From the NCBI RefSeq assembly GCF_014697125.1, contig NZ_JACJRG010000042.1, forward strand, positions 1 through 52,972: DNA of 52,972 nucleotides, written 5' to 3'. Below the pieces are notes generated by a model. It was not told the origin of the DNA. It saw only the letters and a program-made list of their open reading frames with translations, and ran no database searches. Both the position numbers and the translations under genes were made by a program. The DNA comes from Anabaena minutissima FACHB-250 (GTDB lineage: Bacteria > Cyanobacteriota > Cyanobacteriia > Cyanobacteriales > Nostocaceae). Below are positions 17,363 through 26,363 of the stretch, one piece after another; position 1 is the stretch's first letter, and every line of letters begins with the position of its first letter.

Positions 17363-17713
17363 ATGAACTGGATTAAAGTGATTCCCCAAGATGAACTACC
17401 ACCCAATGGGCGTAAAGTGGTAAAAGTTGAACAACGCAAAATCCTGTTAATTCACCACAACAATCAAGTTTTTGCAGTAGAAAATTCTTGTCCCCACCTC
17501 AAGCTACCCTTGCAGAAGGGCAAAATCACAGATGATGGGGCTATTGTATGTCCCTTCCATCGTAGTGCCTTTGATCTAGCTACTGGTAATGCTCAAGACT
17601 GGACTCCCTTTCCTCCTGGTATCGGTAAATTGATGGGTATGGTTTCCAAAGAAAAAGCACTCTCCGTCTTCCCTACCCGCGTTGAAGAAGGTAGCATTTG
17701 GGTTAGTTTATAG
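17363..17713 (+). CDS. Rieske-type [2Fe-2S] protein
   Basis: A 116-residue soluble protein that is one Rieske domain. The cluster ligands are in SCPHLKL (Cys-x-His) and CPFHRSAFD (Cys-x2-His), about 17 residues apart, the usual form for ferredoxin-like Rieske proteins of oxygenases and related systems. It has no membrane anchor, so it is not the cytochrome b6f protein. AGAGAGG lies nine bases before ATG 17363. It may act as an electron carrier for an oxygenase or reductase. The partner is not identifiable; a CruP-like flavoprotein converges from the other side. Confidence 0.88.
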   Translation: MNWIKVIPQDELPPNGRKVVKVEQRKILLIHHNNQVFAVENSCPHLKLPLQKGKITDDGAIVCPFHRSAFDLATGNAQDWTPFPPGIGKLMGMVSKEKALSVFPTRVEEGSIWVSL

Positions 17714-17755
17714 AGTTTCTACAAGAACCCAACCTTAACACCCTCCTCGCTTGCG

Positions 17756-17899
17756 CTGCGGTGTATACACAAGTCTAAGAACCTAACCCTACAACGTTTT
17801 GATCCCCCCTAACCCCGCTTAAAAAAGAGGGAATAGATTCAAAGTCCCCCTTTTTAAGGTGGATTTAGGGGGATCAGATGATTTGTGCATACACCGTAG
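17756..17899. mobile_element. MITE-like element with nested inverted repeats and 11-bp flanking direct repeats
   Basis: A 144-bp non-coding element. The ends are CTGCGGTGTATACACAA (17756-17772) and, inverted, TTGTGCATACACCGTAG (17883-17899), 15 of 17 matching. Inside, 17801-17832 and 17845-17875 form a second inverted repeat starting GATCCCCC and ending GGGGGATC. CCTCGCTTGCG flanks it directly on both sides (17745-17755 and 17900-17910), as a target duplication would. Removing one copy restores a CACCCTCC..GGAAGGTG hairpin, so it seems to have landed in an intergenic palindrome. Confidence 0.7.
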
Positions 17900-17946
17900 C
17901 CTCGCTTGCGGGGAAGGTGCGTTTCTCCTTTTTGTTCAACTACGAA

Positions 17947-19491
17947 TTACGAATTAGAGTAATCACCGCCAGAACCAAACTTCCAAGCATCAATCAAGCG
18001 ATGCCAATAATATTGTTGTGTACTTGGTAAATTCTTAATCCATATTTCTAGTATGGTACTTATCGCAAATAAGGCAGAGTATAATCCTAAATTACTATAA
18101 TGTAATAGCCAATCTAACAAATTAATTAAACCTACCTGTGGGATGATTTTAGCAACTAAAACAGGATGATTTAAACCAGTTTTTACTAATGTTTGTGTCA
18201 AGGCTGAAAACTGCACTATATCTTGTAAGAATGGTTTTAGCACTGGCGTTCCTAACTGCTGCATTTCCGCAAATACCGCCGAGAGTAATTGGTTAATTTG
18301 CTCTGGTGGAATTGTCTGATTAACACTAACACTCATAGCTTTTTGAAATAACCAAGTCACACTCAAACTAGGTTGGTATGGTTGCAATTGTGCCAAAGCT
18401 TTTGCAGAAATCTGCTCAGTTTCTAATGCCTCTTCTATGCCAATTGTTAACCGCTTCAGATGACGCACCATAGCACCGAAACCACCAAAACTTAAGGGCG
18501 ATTGACTACCACTGCTATCTCCCACTGGTAAAATTCGATGCCAAGGGGTTTGGAGGGGACTTTGGCGATAAGTTGGGAAGAAACCAAACAAGGCGCGTTG
18601 AAATTTTAGTTGGCTCAATTCTACGCCTTGATATTCTGGTAATAAACGCAGATATTCTTCAAATAACGTTTCTAAGCCCAAACGTTGGGGATGGGCATCC
18701 ATATAAGTAAATAAATAAGTTGTTCTACCATCTCTTGCGGGGAAAGCTTCCCAAAAATACTGACATTGATTTTGTAAAGAGGTGAATGATAATATTAAAT
18801 CCCCAGCGTTATTTTCAGGGAAACCTTCGGCGCAACTTCCTACTACTAAACAAAGGGCATCTGGCTTTTTCTCTTGACGTGCTTGTTGAGTGATGGGGGA
18901 AAGATGTCCCATTGCATCGAGTAATAATTTGGCTTTGAATTGATGATTAACTATCACCCCATCTGGATGAACCACTACATCACTAAAGGGTGTATTTTCT
19001 AATAACTCTCCACCAACCGCGAGAAATTTGGTTTTCAATGTAGCTAATAAATAAACCGGATCTACACCGATATTTAAGACATCTTCTACCCAAACTTCTG
19101 CACCATCTTTAAATTTAACCCTAGCCGGATTATATTGTGTAGCGATCGCACTTGCCAATTCTGACTCTGTTAGCAGGTTCAATTCTACAAAGACTTCTAA
19201 CTCTTGACGGGAGATATTCCACTCCTGTTCTCTCCCCTGCAAAATACCCCTTTCCAGCAACGCCACCCGCAATCCCCGCACTGCTAAGGCGCAACCAATT
19301 AAAATGCCTAAAGTCCCACCACAGATAATTACGTCCCAGTCTACAGCACCTAAAGGCTGTTGATTTTCTTTGACTACTGAAGGGACTGGTGCGGTATTTT
19401 CTCTGATAGATTTGAGGATGCGATCGGCACTACGCAAGCCGCCTAAAACATTACCAGGTAGTTGGTTGAGAATCTCTTCAATCAGGGACAT
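17947..19491 (-). CDS. cruP: CruP-like FAD-dependent flavoprotein (lycopene cyclase family)
   Basis: A 514-residue flavoprotein. The N-terminal Rossmann motif is slightly unusual (VIICGGTLGILIGCALAVRG), followed by LLERG. A second FAD motif reads LPVGDSSGSQSPLSFGGFGAMVRHL, with the GD and SPLSFGGFG of the lycopene cyclase CruA/CruP group. The length is nearer CruP than the longer CruA. CruP is a paralogue in oxygenic phototrophs linked to carotenoids and to protection against oxidative stress rather than bulk cyclisation. The C-terminal third is helical with hydrophobic stretches, suggesting membrane association. It is a single gene converging with the Rieske gene. Confidence 0.75.
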   Translation of the reverse strand: MSLIEEILNQLPGNVLGGLRSADRILKSIRENTAPVPSVVKENQQPLGAVDWDVIICGGTLGILIGCALAVRGLRVALLERGILQGREQEWNISRQELEVFVELNLLTESELASAIATQYNPARVKFKDGAEVWVEDVLNIGVDPVYLLATLKTKFLAVGGELLENTPFSDVVVHPDGVIVNHQFKAKLLLDAMGHLSPITQQARQEKKPDALCLVVGSCAEGFPENNAGDLILSFTSLQNQCQYFWEAFPARDGRTTYLFTYMDAHPQRLGLETLFEEYLRLLPEYQGVELSQLKFQRALFGFFPTYRQSPLQTPWHRILPVGDSSGSQSPLSFGGFGAMVRHLKRLTIGIEEALETEQISAKALAQLQPYQPSLSVTWLFQKAMSVSVNQTIPPEQINQLLSAVFAEMQQLGTPVLKPFLQDIVQFSALTQTLVKTGLNHPVLVAKIIPQVGLINLLDWLLHYSNLGLYSALFAISTILEIWIKNLPSTQQYYWHRLIDAWKFGSGGDYSNS

Positions 19492-19926
19492 AACAGCTAA
19501 TCTCTAGCAGAGTTCCTTGTATTAAAAGTAGCTTTAATTGAATTTAAATTTATTATATACATAATTTTAATGCAATTTTTGCTGATTGTGTAAATGATGG
19601 CTGTTTTATTAATTAACTCTTATTTTTTGTTTGTGATGAACAAATTTATTGCCAAGAAAATAAGACATTAAGTATATATTTTGATTGGCAAATATGAAAT
19701 ATTTATAATTGTCAGCTTATAGCTTATACATCCCTAGTTAATGGGCAACAGAAAAATAATAATAAAATCTGTCTTGAGTAAGAATATTCTTTTTTTAATT
19801 GAATAATAAAAATATTTACTATATACTCAACTCGTGTTGATTTATAAGAAATAAGAACAGACAAAAAAGTGTGAGCTTAAGAGGACTTGCATATATGAAA
19901 ATCCTCATAGAATGTGAGATAAAATC
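19492..19926. other. 435-base divergent AT-rich intergenic region
   Basis: Separates the cruP-like gene from the polysaccharide cluster. It is strongly AT-rich with no ORF, strong inverted repeat or clear promoter box. It presumably holds the promoter for the glycosyltransferase at 19927. Confidence 0.4.
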
Positions 19927-21216
19927 ATGAGAATTGCCTTCATTGTCGGGAACTTTCCTGTCATATCAGAGACATTTATTTTAAATCAAGTTACAGGACT
20001 GATTGTTCGGGGACATAAAGTAGATATTTATGTCCATGAAAATAGGCAACTAAATAATTCTGCTAAGTTTCATCCAGATGTAGAAAAACACCATCTGCTA
20101 AAGTTAACTCATCATAAACCGGACATTCCTAAAAATTACTTATATCGCTTTTTAAGAGGTCTAATATTAATCATTGCAAATTTTCATAAAAGCCCTTTAG
20201 TTCTGCTGCGATCGCTCAATATTTTCAAATACGGTAGACAAGCAGCTTCCTTGCGGTTACTGTATTTGGCGATTCCAATGTTAAAATCTTCACCCTATGA
20301 TATAATTCATTGCCAATTTGGAACATTTGCCTTAGAAGGGATGAATCTGCGTGATATTGGTGCTATCACAGGAAAGTTAATTACTTCATTTCGTGGCTAT
20401 GATATCAGTTTATTTGTTCAACAACAGGGAGAAAATGTTTATGATTCACTATTCGCTAAAGGCGATTTTTTTCTCACCAACTGCGAATATTTCAGAGCCA
20501 GAGCTATCAAACTAGGTTGTGACCCTCAGAAAGTTTTAGTGCATGGTTCAGGAATAGATTGCCATCGTTTTCCTTACCAAGAAAGGTATTATGAACCAGA
20601 TAGAAAAATCCGTATTGCTACAACTGGTCGTTTAATTGAAAAAAAAGGTATAGAATATAGCATTATTGCTGTAGCGAAAGTAGCTAAAATTTATCCCAAT
20701 ATTGAATATTACATCATTGGAGATGGAGAGTTAAAGGAAAACTTACAGCAGCTAATCCACTCCTTGAATATTTCTGAGCAAGTCAAACTAGTGGGATGGA
20801 AAACCCAGCCAGAAATCATTGATATTCTCACACAATCTGATATTTTTATCGCTCCCAGCGTCACAGCTAAAAATGGTAATCAAGATGCCCCAGTTAATAC
20901 GTTAAAAGAAGCAATGATTATGGGTTTACCAGTGATAGCTACTACTCACGGTGGTATTCCTGAACTAGTTGAAGATGCGATTTCTGGTTTTTTAGTTCCA
21001 GAACGGGATACTGATGCTATAGCAGAAAAGTTAACGTATCTCATAGAGCATCCAGAAATTTGGCCATCAATGGGTCGTGCTGGCCATACTTTTGTCAAAT
21101 CTCACTATGACATGAACAAGCTCAATGATGAGCTAGTGGAAATTTATCGCCACGTCATAACCAATAATTTACCTACTCCAGAGCCAGTCTTCGCTTCTAC
21201 AGCAGCTATGAGGTGA
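19927..21216 (+). CDS. glycosyltransferase family 4
   Basis: A 429-residue GT-B transferase that would add a sugar to a surface glycan precursor at the inner face of the membrane. The N-terminal half starts IAFIVGNFPVISETFILNQV, typical of WcaL/colanic-acid-type GT4 enzymes. The C-terminal Glycos_transf_1 domain (about 215-400) has TGRLIEKKGIEY and the nucleotide-sugar motif KEAMIMGLPVIATTHGGIPE. It opens a five-gene cluster with two GT2 enzymes and a Wzm/Wzt exporter, so export of a polysaccharide is likely. Sugar and acceptor cannot be told. Confidence 0.88.
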   Translation: MRIAFIVGNFPVISETFILNQVTGLIVRGHKVDIYVHENRQLNNSAKFHPDVEKHHLLKLTHHKPDIPKNYLYRFLRGLILIIANFHKSPLVLLRSLNIFKYGRQAASLRLLYLAIPMLKSSPYDIIHCQFGTFALEGMNLRDIGAITGKLITSFRGYDISLFVQQQGENVYDSLFAKGDFFLTNCEYFRARAIKLGCDPQKVLVHGSGIDCHRFPYQERYYEPDRKIRIATTGRLIEKKGIEYSIIAVAKVAKIYPNIEYYIIGDGELKENLQQLIHSLNISEQVKLVGWKTQPEIIDILTQSDIFIAPSVTAKNGNQDAPVNTLKEAMIMGLPVIATTHGGIPELVEDAISGFLVPERDTDAIAEKLTYLIEHPEIWPSMGRAGHTFVKSHYDMNKLNDELVEIYRHVITNNLPTPEPVFASTAAMR

Positions 21217-21286
21217 ACCCTACAAAATTTATCACTCTTGATGCTGGCTGGAGCTATCCACAAATAGATCAATAATTTAGATTATC

Positions 21287-22360
21287 ATGACAAACTCATC
21301 TGCGATCGCAACTCCCGACGTAACCATCATTGTTGCTCCACGAGAACGTTTCAGTTGCACTTGTGAAGCCCTAGAAAGTATTTACCAACATACTGATTAT
21401 CCCTTTGAATTAATTTACGTAGATGGCGGTTCTCCCAGTCATATTAAAGATTATTTGGCACAGCAAGCACAGCAAAAGCAATTTCAGCTAATTCGCACAG
21501 ATTACTATCTTTCCCCAAACCATGCACGTAACCTTGCTTTGCGTCATGTCACCAGCAAGTATGTCGTATTTATTGATAACGATGTAGTAGTTACCCCCGG
21601 TTGGCTCAAGCCTTTAGTTCAGTGTGCAGAAGACACAAGTGCAACTATAGTTAGCCCCCTAGTTTGCCAAGGTAGTCCTTTACACAACGAAATACATTGT
21701 GCAGGTGGAGAATCGAGAATTAAGGTAGAAACTCAAGGCGAAATCATCAGACGACGGATGATTGAAAAGATTTATAAACAAGGTCGGAAGGTAGCAGATG
21801 TCCACCCCCAACTGCAACGTCAAAAAACTGGACTAGCAGAATTTCACTGCATGATGGTACGCACAGAAATATTCCAACAAATTGGTCTTTTGGATGAAGC
21901 ATTGCTAAACACCAAAGAACACGTTGATTTGTGTATCTTAGTAGCCGAAGCTGGCGGTACAGTCTACCTCGAACCTGAATCTCTGATAACTTACGTCACA
22001 GACAAACCATTACAGCCAACAGACATAAGTTACTATATGCTGCGTTGGAGTGATGCTTGGGAACTAGCCAGTCTCAAACGCTTAAGTGAAAAGTGGCATC
22101 TCACAGAAGATGAGTATTTCAAAAACAAGTACAAACGCTTGGGATGGCGGCGACAAATGGCAATTATCAGTCCTTTTGTGCGTAAACTCCCTATTGGTAA
22201 ATTTGGCTGGCGCGTAGCTGGGAAGCTGTTGCTAACTATAGACAAAGTAGTTAACCGTTATATGACTACCCGCTATGCTCAAAAACATTTGCAAAATCTG
22301 CAATCCAAAGCCCTGATACCACCAGCAAAATCTGCAATCACAGCATCGTCCCGTGGTTGA
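21287..22360 (+). CDS. glycosyltransferase family 2
   Basis: A 357-residue GT-A transferase. The N-terminal domain (about 10-240) begins VTIIVAPRERF, has YVDGGSPS, and a DxD-type metal motif in VVFIDNDVVVTPGW. The C-terminal 100 residues are basic and helical with no membrane segment. It lies 70 bases after the GT4 gene and 25 bases before the ABC permease, so it is part of the same transcript and probably acts on the exported glycan. Confidence 0.87.
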   Translation: MTNSSAIATPDVTIIVAPRERFSCTCEALESIYQHTDYPFELIYVDGGSPSHIKDYLAQQAQQKQFQLIRTDYYLSPNHARNLALRHVTSKYVVFIDNDVVVTPGWLKPLVQCAEDTSATIVSPLVCQGSPLHNEIHCAGGESRIKVETQGEIIRRRMIEKIYKQGRKVADVHPQLQRQKTGLAEFHCMMVRTEIFQQIGLLDEALLNTKEHVDLCILVAEAGGTVYLEPESLITYVTDKPLQPTDISYYMLRWSDAWELASLKRLSEKWHLTEDEYFKNKYKRLGWRRQMAIISPFVRKLPIGKFGWRVAGKLLLTIDKVVNRYMTTRYAQKHLQNLQSKALIPPAKSAITASSRG

Positions 22361-22385
22361 TAAACTCTCATGAGGTCTGACAATT

Positions 22386-23231
22386 ATGCTACCGGAGATA
22401 GTCTATAAGCCTGAGAGTATGCTTAGGCATCCGATTCAATTATTAAGACTAATGTGGCGAGACTTGTTAGCTTCTCGTGAACTGGCTTGGCGATTGATGG
22501 TGAGGGATATAAATGCTCAATATCGGCAATCATTTTTAGGAATCGCTTGGGCCTTTTTACCACCAATTGTCATGGCTGCTAGTTTTACCCTCGCTAATGA
22601 AGCCAATGTGATTAATATTGGTGACACAGATTTACCCTACCCTGCTTATGTTATGTTCAGCACGGCGTTATGGCAGACATTTGTGGAAGCTTTAAATGGG
22701 CCGGTGCAAGCAGTAGCAGTAGCAAAACCGATGTTAGCCAGAGTGAACTTCCCACGAGAAGCACTGCTTTTAGCCAAGGTGGGCGAAGTATTCTTTAACT
22801 TCGCTATTAAGCTGATTTTAATCGTGGGATTATTTATCTGGTTTCGCATTCCCACCAATTGGACAGTGATTTTAACTCCAATTCCATTGATTCACTTAGT
22901 TTTATTGGGAACATTTATCGGAATTTTATTAGCCCCTTTAGGGATACTGTATCAAGATGTATCTAAAGGATTATCTCTCATTACAGGCTTTTGGTTGTTC
23001 CTCACTCCTGTAATTTATCCAATTCCCAAAGCGGGACTATTTGGATGGTTAGTTAATTTTAACCCAGTGACTCCGCTACTAGTAACAACAAGAGAATTAG
23101 CCACAACCGGAATAGTATCAAATCCTGCTGGTTTTTGGTCGGTCAGTGCAATTACTTTAGTAGCATTATTAATAACTTGGGTTGCATTCCGTTTAGCTAT
23201 GCCTTTTGTGGTTGAGAGAGTTAGTTCTTAA
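22386..23231 (+). CDS. ABC-2 type polysaccharide exporter permease (Wzm-like)
   Basis: A 281-residue inner-membrane protein with about six helices. The N-terminal amphipathic part, LLASRELAWRLMVRDINAQY, and the motif QSFLGIAWAFLPP are characteristic of the ABC-2 polysaccharide/polyol exporters (Wzm, KpsM, RfbD). It exports a lipid-linked glycan across the cytoplasmic membrane with the ATPase encoded next. Its TAA stop overlaps the ATG of the ATPase gene by one base (TAATG), so translation is coupled. Confidence 0.92.
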   Translation: MLPEIVYKPESMLRHPIQLLRLMWRDLLASRELAWRLMVRDINAQYRQSFLGIAWAFLPPIVMAASFTLANEANVINIGDTDLPYPAYVMFSTALWQTFVEALNGPVQAVAVAKPMLARVNFPREALLLAKVGEVFFNFAIKLILIVGLFIWFRIPTNWTVILTPIPLIHLVLLGTFIGILLAPLGILYQDVSKGLSLITGFWLFLTPVIYPIPKAGLFGWLVNFNPVTPLLVTTRELATTGIVSNPAGFWSVSAITLVALLITWVAFRLAMPFVVERVSS

Positions 23232-24508
23232 TGATGATTAAGTTAATAGAGCCAGAAACTTCTATAAATTCCCCAGATACTGATTTATTAATTTCAGTTG
23301 ACCAAGTTTCTAAAAAATTCTGTAGAGACTTAAAGCAATCTTTATTATATGGTCTGCAAGATATTGCCACAGAGTTATCAGGAGGTAATAGAAAAAGTGA
23401 TACTTTGCGTCAAAAAGAGTTTTGGGCGGTGAAAGATATCAGCTTTCAATTACGCCGGGGAGAAGCTCTTGGTTTAGTAGGTTCAAATGGAGCAGGTAAA
23501 AGCACACTACTACGCATTATCAGTGGTTTGATTAAACCTGATACTGGATGTGTGAAGGTTAGAGGTAGATTAGCTCCATTAATTGCTTTGGGCGCAGGGT
23601 TTAATCCTATTTTGACGGGGCGAGAAAATATCTATGCTAATATGTCAATTTTAGGTCTATCTACTAAGAAGATAGCAGCCAAATTTGAAGAAGTAATAGA
23701 TTTTTCTGGAATTGGTGATGCGATTGATGCACCAGTACAAACATACAGTTCTGGTATGGCTGCTAGATTAGGTTTTGCTTGTGCAGTACATATTGAACCA
23801 GATATTTTATTAATTGATGAAGTATTAGCTGTCGGTGATATTAGCTTCAGGATGAAATGTTATCACAAGCTAGCAAAATTACGGGAAGCAGGTACAGCAT
23901 TCATTTTAGTTTCTCATAACCCCCACGTTGTATTAAATGTCTGTGAAAATTCTCTTTATCTAGCTAAAGGTCAATTAATCAGTGCTGGTGAAACTGAAGC
24001 AGTAATTCGCCAATATGAAGAGGACTTATCTTTAGGTGGAGAAAATGCACCTCCAGGGGTAATGTTATTACCAGAAAAACCTCAGAGTTTGGGTGTAGAT
24101 ATTGTTTCTATATGTTTTAAAGATGAGCAAGGAAATACAATCGAAGCTCCCCGTTGTGGTGAACCTGCTTATTTTTCTGTGGAATGTCAAGTTAATCGTC
24201 CAGTTGAATCGGCTAACTTAGGTGTATTAATTTCTACTTTATCTGGACAAAATGAACGGGTTTTATATATGACTTCTGCCAGTGATAATGAAACTCTCCA
24301 TCTCCTTCCTGGCAGAGTGGAAATCCAGATGCAAATGCCTTATTGTTGCCTATTACCTGGTATGTATAACGCCAAAATATATGTTAAAGAAGGCGTATGC
24401 TCATTTGATATTGTAGAATCTTATCGATTTGCTGTCAAAGCTGGAAAAGTTAGCAGTAAATCTTTGTTTTATCAACCTCGCGTATGGCAGGTGATTAGCA
24501 AAAATTGA
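23231..24508 (+). CDS. ABC polysaccharide exporter ATPase with Wzt C-terminal domain
   Basis: A 425-residue ATPase. The nucleotide domain (about 15-250) has Walker A GSNGAGKST, the degenerate signature YSSGMAARLGFA usual for this family, and Walker B ILLIDEVLAVGD followed by a switch His (LVSHN). Residues about 280-425 form a beta-rich extension like the Wzt C-terminal domain, which in E. coli O8/O9a reads a modification on the glycan's non-reducing end before export. The adjacent transferases could build that glycan, but no terminal methylase is visible here. Confidence 0.92.
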   Translation: MMIKLIEPETSINSPDTDLLISVDQVSKKFCRDLKQSLLYGLQDIATELSGGNRKSDTLRQKEFWAVKDISFQLRRGEALGLVGSNGAGKSTLLRIISGLIKPDTGCVKVRGRLAPLIALGAGFNPILTGRENIYANMSILGLSTKKIAAKFEEVIDFSGIGDAIDAPVQTYSSGMAARLGFACAVHIEPDILLIDEVLAVGDISFRMKCYHKLAKLREAGTAFILVSHNPHVVLNVCENSLYLAKGQLISAGETEAVIRQYEEDLSLGGENAPPGVMLLPEKPQSLGVDIVSICFKDEQGNTIEAPRCGEPAYFSVECQVNRPVESANLGVLISTLSGQNERVLYMTSASDNETLHLLPGRVEIQMQMPYCCLLPGMYNAKIYVKEGVCSFDIVESYRFAVKAGKVSSKSLFYQPRVWQVISKN

Positions 24509-24545
24509 TGAACATTGAATTCGTGAACTGTTAATAATAACTGAT

Positions 24546-24667
24546 ATCTTGCACTATTCTCAATAACCGTATTTTGGGCAATGCCAATGAGGTAAAAGTT
24601 GGGGTTTCATGGCAGTAAAAACATTGCGGAATCCACAAAAATTGGCATTAAATAACTGGTGCAAGAT
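24546..24667. repeat. short inverted ends around a 122-base spacer, possible decayed MITE
   Basis: ATCTTGCAC (24546-24554) and GTGCAAGAT (24659-24667) are perfect inverted 9-mers in the 202-base gap between the ABC ATPase and the last glycosyltransferase. No ORF lies between them. It may be a remnant of a small mobile repeat, or the two arms could form part of an mRNA structure. Confidence 0.35.
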
Positions 24668-24710
24668 GTGATGCAAGACATTTGAGATAAAATCAAGAGA
24701 AATCTATATT

Positions 24711-25703
24711 ATGTCCCAATTAGTTTCAGTAATCATACCCTGTTTTAATGCTGAGAAGTGGTTAGCTGAAGCGATTGATAGCTGCTTACAACAAACCTAT
24801 TCTCATCTGGAAATCATTGTCATTGATGACGGTTCTACAGATAACTCTTTGGAAATTATCAAAAGCTACGGCGATAAAATTATTTGGCGTAGTTATTTAC
24901 ATCAAGGCGGTAATTACGCTCGCAATCGAGGCTTTGATTTATCTCAGGGAAAATATATTCAATATTTAGATGCAGATGATTATATTTTACCTGAAAAGAT
25001 AGAAAAACAGGTCAGTCTGTTAGAAGCTACAGGCGCAGATGTTGTTTATAGTGACTGGAGACATCAGCGTCATTTAGCTGATGGTTCTAGTGTTCTGGAT
25101 AAAATAGAAATCTCTAAAACCCAAGCAGACATTCTCGCGGCTTTACTCGCGAATTGGTGGGTGGCTTTGGCTACTTTAATATATAAGAGAAATGCAATAG
25201 AAAATAGTGGGGGATGGGATGAAAATTTACCCGCCGCGCAGGATAGAGCTTTTTTTCTATCAGTGGTGATGAATGGAGGTAAAGTTGTGTACCAACCAGG
25301 CTGTTATGCTATCTATAGAAAATATGGTAATGTGACAGTTTCTACTGCTTCTAAAAATCGCTGGTTAAAAAGTCACCATCTAGTATTACAGAAAGTAGAA
25401 CAGGAACTATTGCAAAGGAATCAACTTTCAATAAAGTACCGCCAGGCTTTAGCCAAATCATATTTTGAACTGGCTAGAGAAGCTTTGTTTTTTGATTATG
25501 TCCAATATTTGATGTTCTTAGAAAAAACTTTGGTAATATTTCCAGAGTTTAAAGCTAACAGCAAGAGAACAGTCTATCGACTGGTGCAAGATATTTTAGG
25601 CTTTCGGCAAACTGAACGCATTGCCTGTAGTGTCTTGTTGGTCAAAAAGCTTGTAAATTCTAGCTTTGCGTATCCAAAAGAAAAATTTGGGATGACATCA
25701 TAA
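24711..25703 (+). CDS. glycosyltransferase family 2
   Basis: A 330-residue transferase with a classical GT2 start: VSVIIPCFNAEKWLAEAI, then VIDDGSTDNS, GGNYARNRG, and the DxD motif in YLDADDYILPEK. The domain covers about 4-220; the tail is helical and unrecognised. It ends the polysaccharide cluster and is separated from the exporter ATPase by a 202-base gap with inverted 9-mers, so it may also have its own promoter. Confidence 0.88.
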   Translation: MSQLVSVIIPCFNAEKWLAEAIDSCLQQTYSHLEIIVIDDGSTDNSLEIIKSYGDKIIWRSYLHQGGNYARNRGFDLSQGKYIQYLDADDYILPEKIEKQVSLLEATGADVVYSDWRHQRHLADGSSVLDKIEISKTQADILAALLANWWVALATLIYKRNAIENSGGWDENLPAAQDRAFFLSVVMNGGKVVYQPGCYAIYRKYGNVTVSTASKNRWLKSHHLVLQKVEQELLQRNQLSIKYRQALAKSYFELAREALFFDYVQYLMFLEKTLVIFPEFKANSKRTVYRLVQDILGFRQTERIACSVLLVKKLVNSSFAYPKEKFGMTS

Positions 25704-25840
25704 ACGTGATATTTATTCCACCCCAGATAATATTGTACCTGCTAGAAGCGATCGCAGTTAGGTTAACGATTAATTTTGGCATCGGCTGTGGCAATGTAGA
25801 TATAGGTACACTTCCAGAATCTGCATTGTAGGAAATACTA

Positions 25841-26017
25841 ATGAATCGCTCTAAAATTGTAGCAATTATCACGGGGGCAATTTCTGTTCTGCTAGCGATT
25901 GCCTATCTCATTGTTGTGCAAATATTAGACTATCGTGATATGCAGCCCGCCCCCATCAGTCAACTTCACCAATTATCGACAGTTGTTGCTTTGGTAGTTA
26001 CATCTGTTTTTAGCTAA
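25841..26017 (+). CDS. 58-residue single-span membrane protein
   Basis: ATG 25841 to TAA 26015-26017 encodes 58 residues: a basic start (MNRSKI), a hydrophobic helix (about 6-29), a polar loop DYRDMQPAPISQLHQ, and a second hydrophobic stretch at the end. AGGAAATACTA precedes the start. A hairpin terminator follows at 26043. I believe similar small proteins occur in other Nostocales but cannot name the family. It lies about 350 bases upstream of the CO2-uptake operon; a link is not shown. Confidence 0.6.
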   Translation: MNRSKIVAIITGAISVLLAIAYLIVVQILDYRDMQPAPISQLHQLSTVVALVVTSVFS

Positions 26018-26042
26018 TTCCATCAATCCCTACTTCTTAACC

Positions 26043-26068
26043 TAGAGACGCTATTCACTACGTCTCTA
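26043..26068 (+). terminator. hairpin terminator after the 58-residue protein
   Basis: TAGAGACG (26043-26050) and CGTCTCTA (26061-26068) form a perfect 8-bp stem with a 10-base loop, followed by an AT-rich tract. It lies 25 bases after the stop at 26017. Confidence 0.55.
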
Positions 26069-26363
26069 TATTAATGTTTATATCCATAGATAAAATTCTA
26101 TGATTTGTATGGATTAGCACCAAGTTAATCTATAGAATAGACTCTATGGTTAATATCAGAAAATTGATCATATAAGAATTAATTAGAGTAGACATCGTAG
26201 ATTTATTTTGTTAAGTAATTCCTTTTTGGTAAATATAACGGTAAGCTTAAAACAATATTAAGCAAAAATAAATTCCCTTATCTACAATAATTAGCTGACT
26301 GGGAGCAAGGTTAAATTTGCCCCAGATTAGTTGATTTTTGCTGTAAATCCAGAGGTTAATTTC
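26069..26363. promoter_or_regulatory. upstream region of the ndhF3-ndhD3-cupA operon
   Basis: AT-rich leader of about 295 bases. It contains CCATAGA (near 26082) and TCTATGG (near 26148) as distant inverted repeats. In other cyanobacteria this operon is repressed by the LysR-type regulator NdhR/CcmR under high CO2. I could not find a convincing copy of its site here. AGAGG precedes the ndhF3 start. Confidence 0.35.

Noticed and set aside
26069..26363. NdhR/CcmR operator before ndhF3
   Set aside because: No convincing match to the TCAATG-N10-ATCAAT type site as I remember it.
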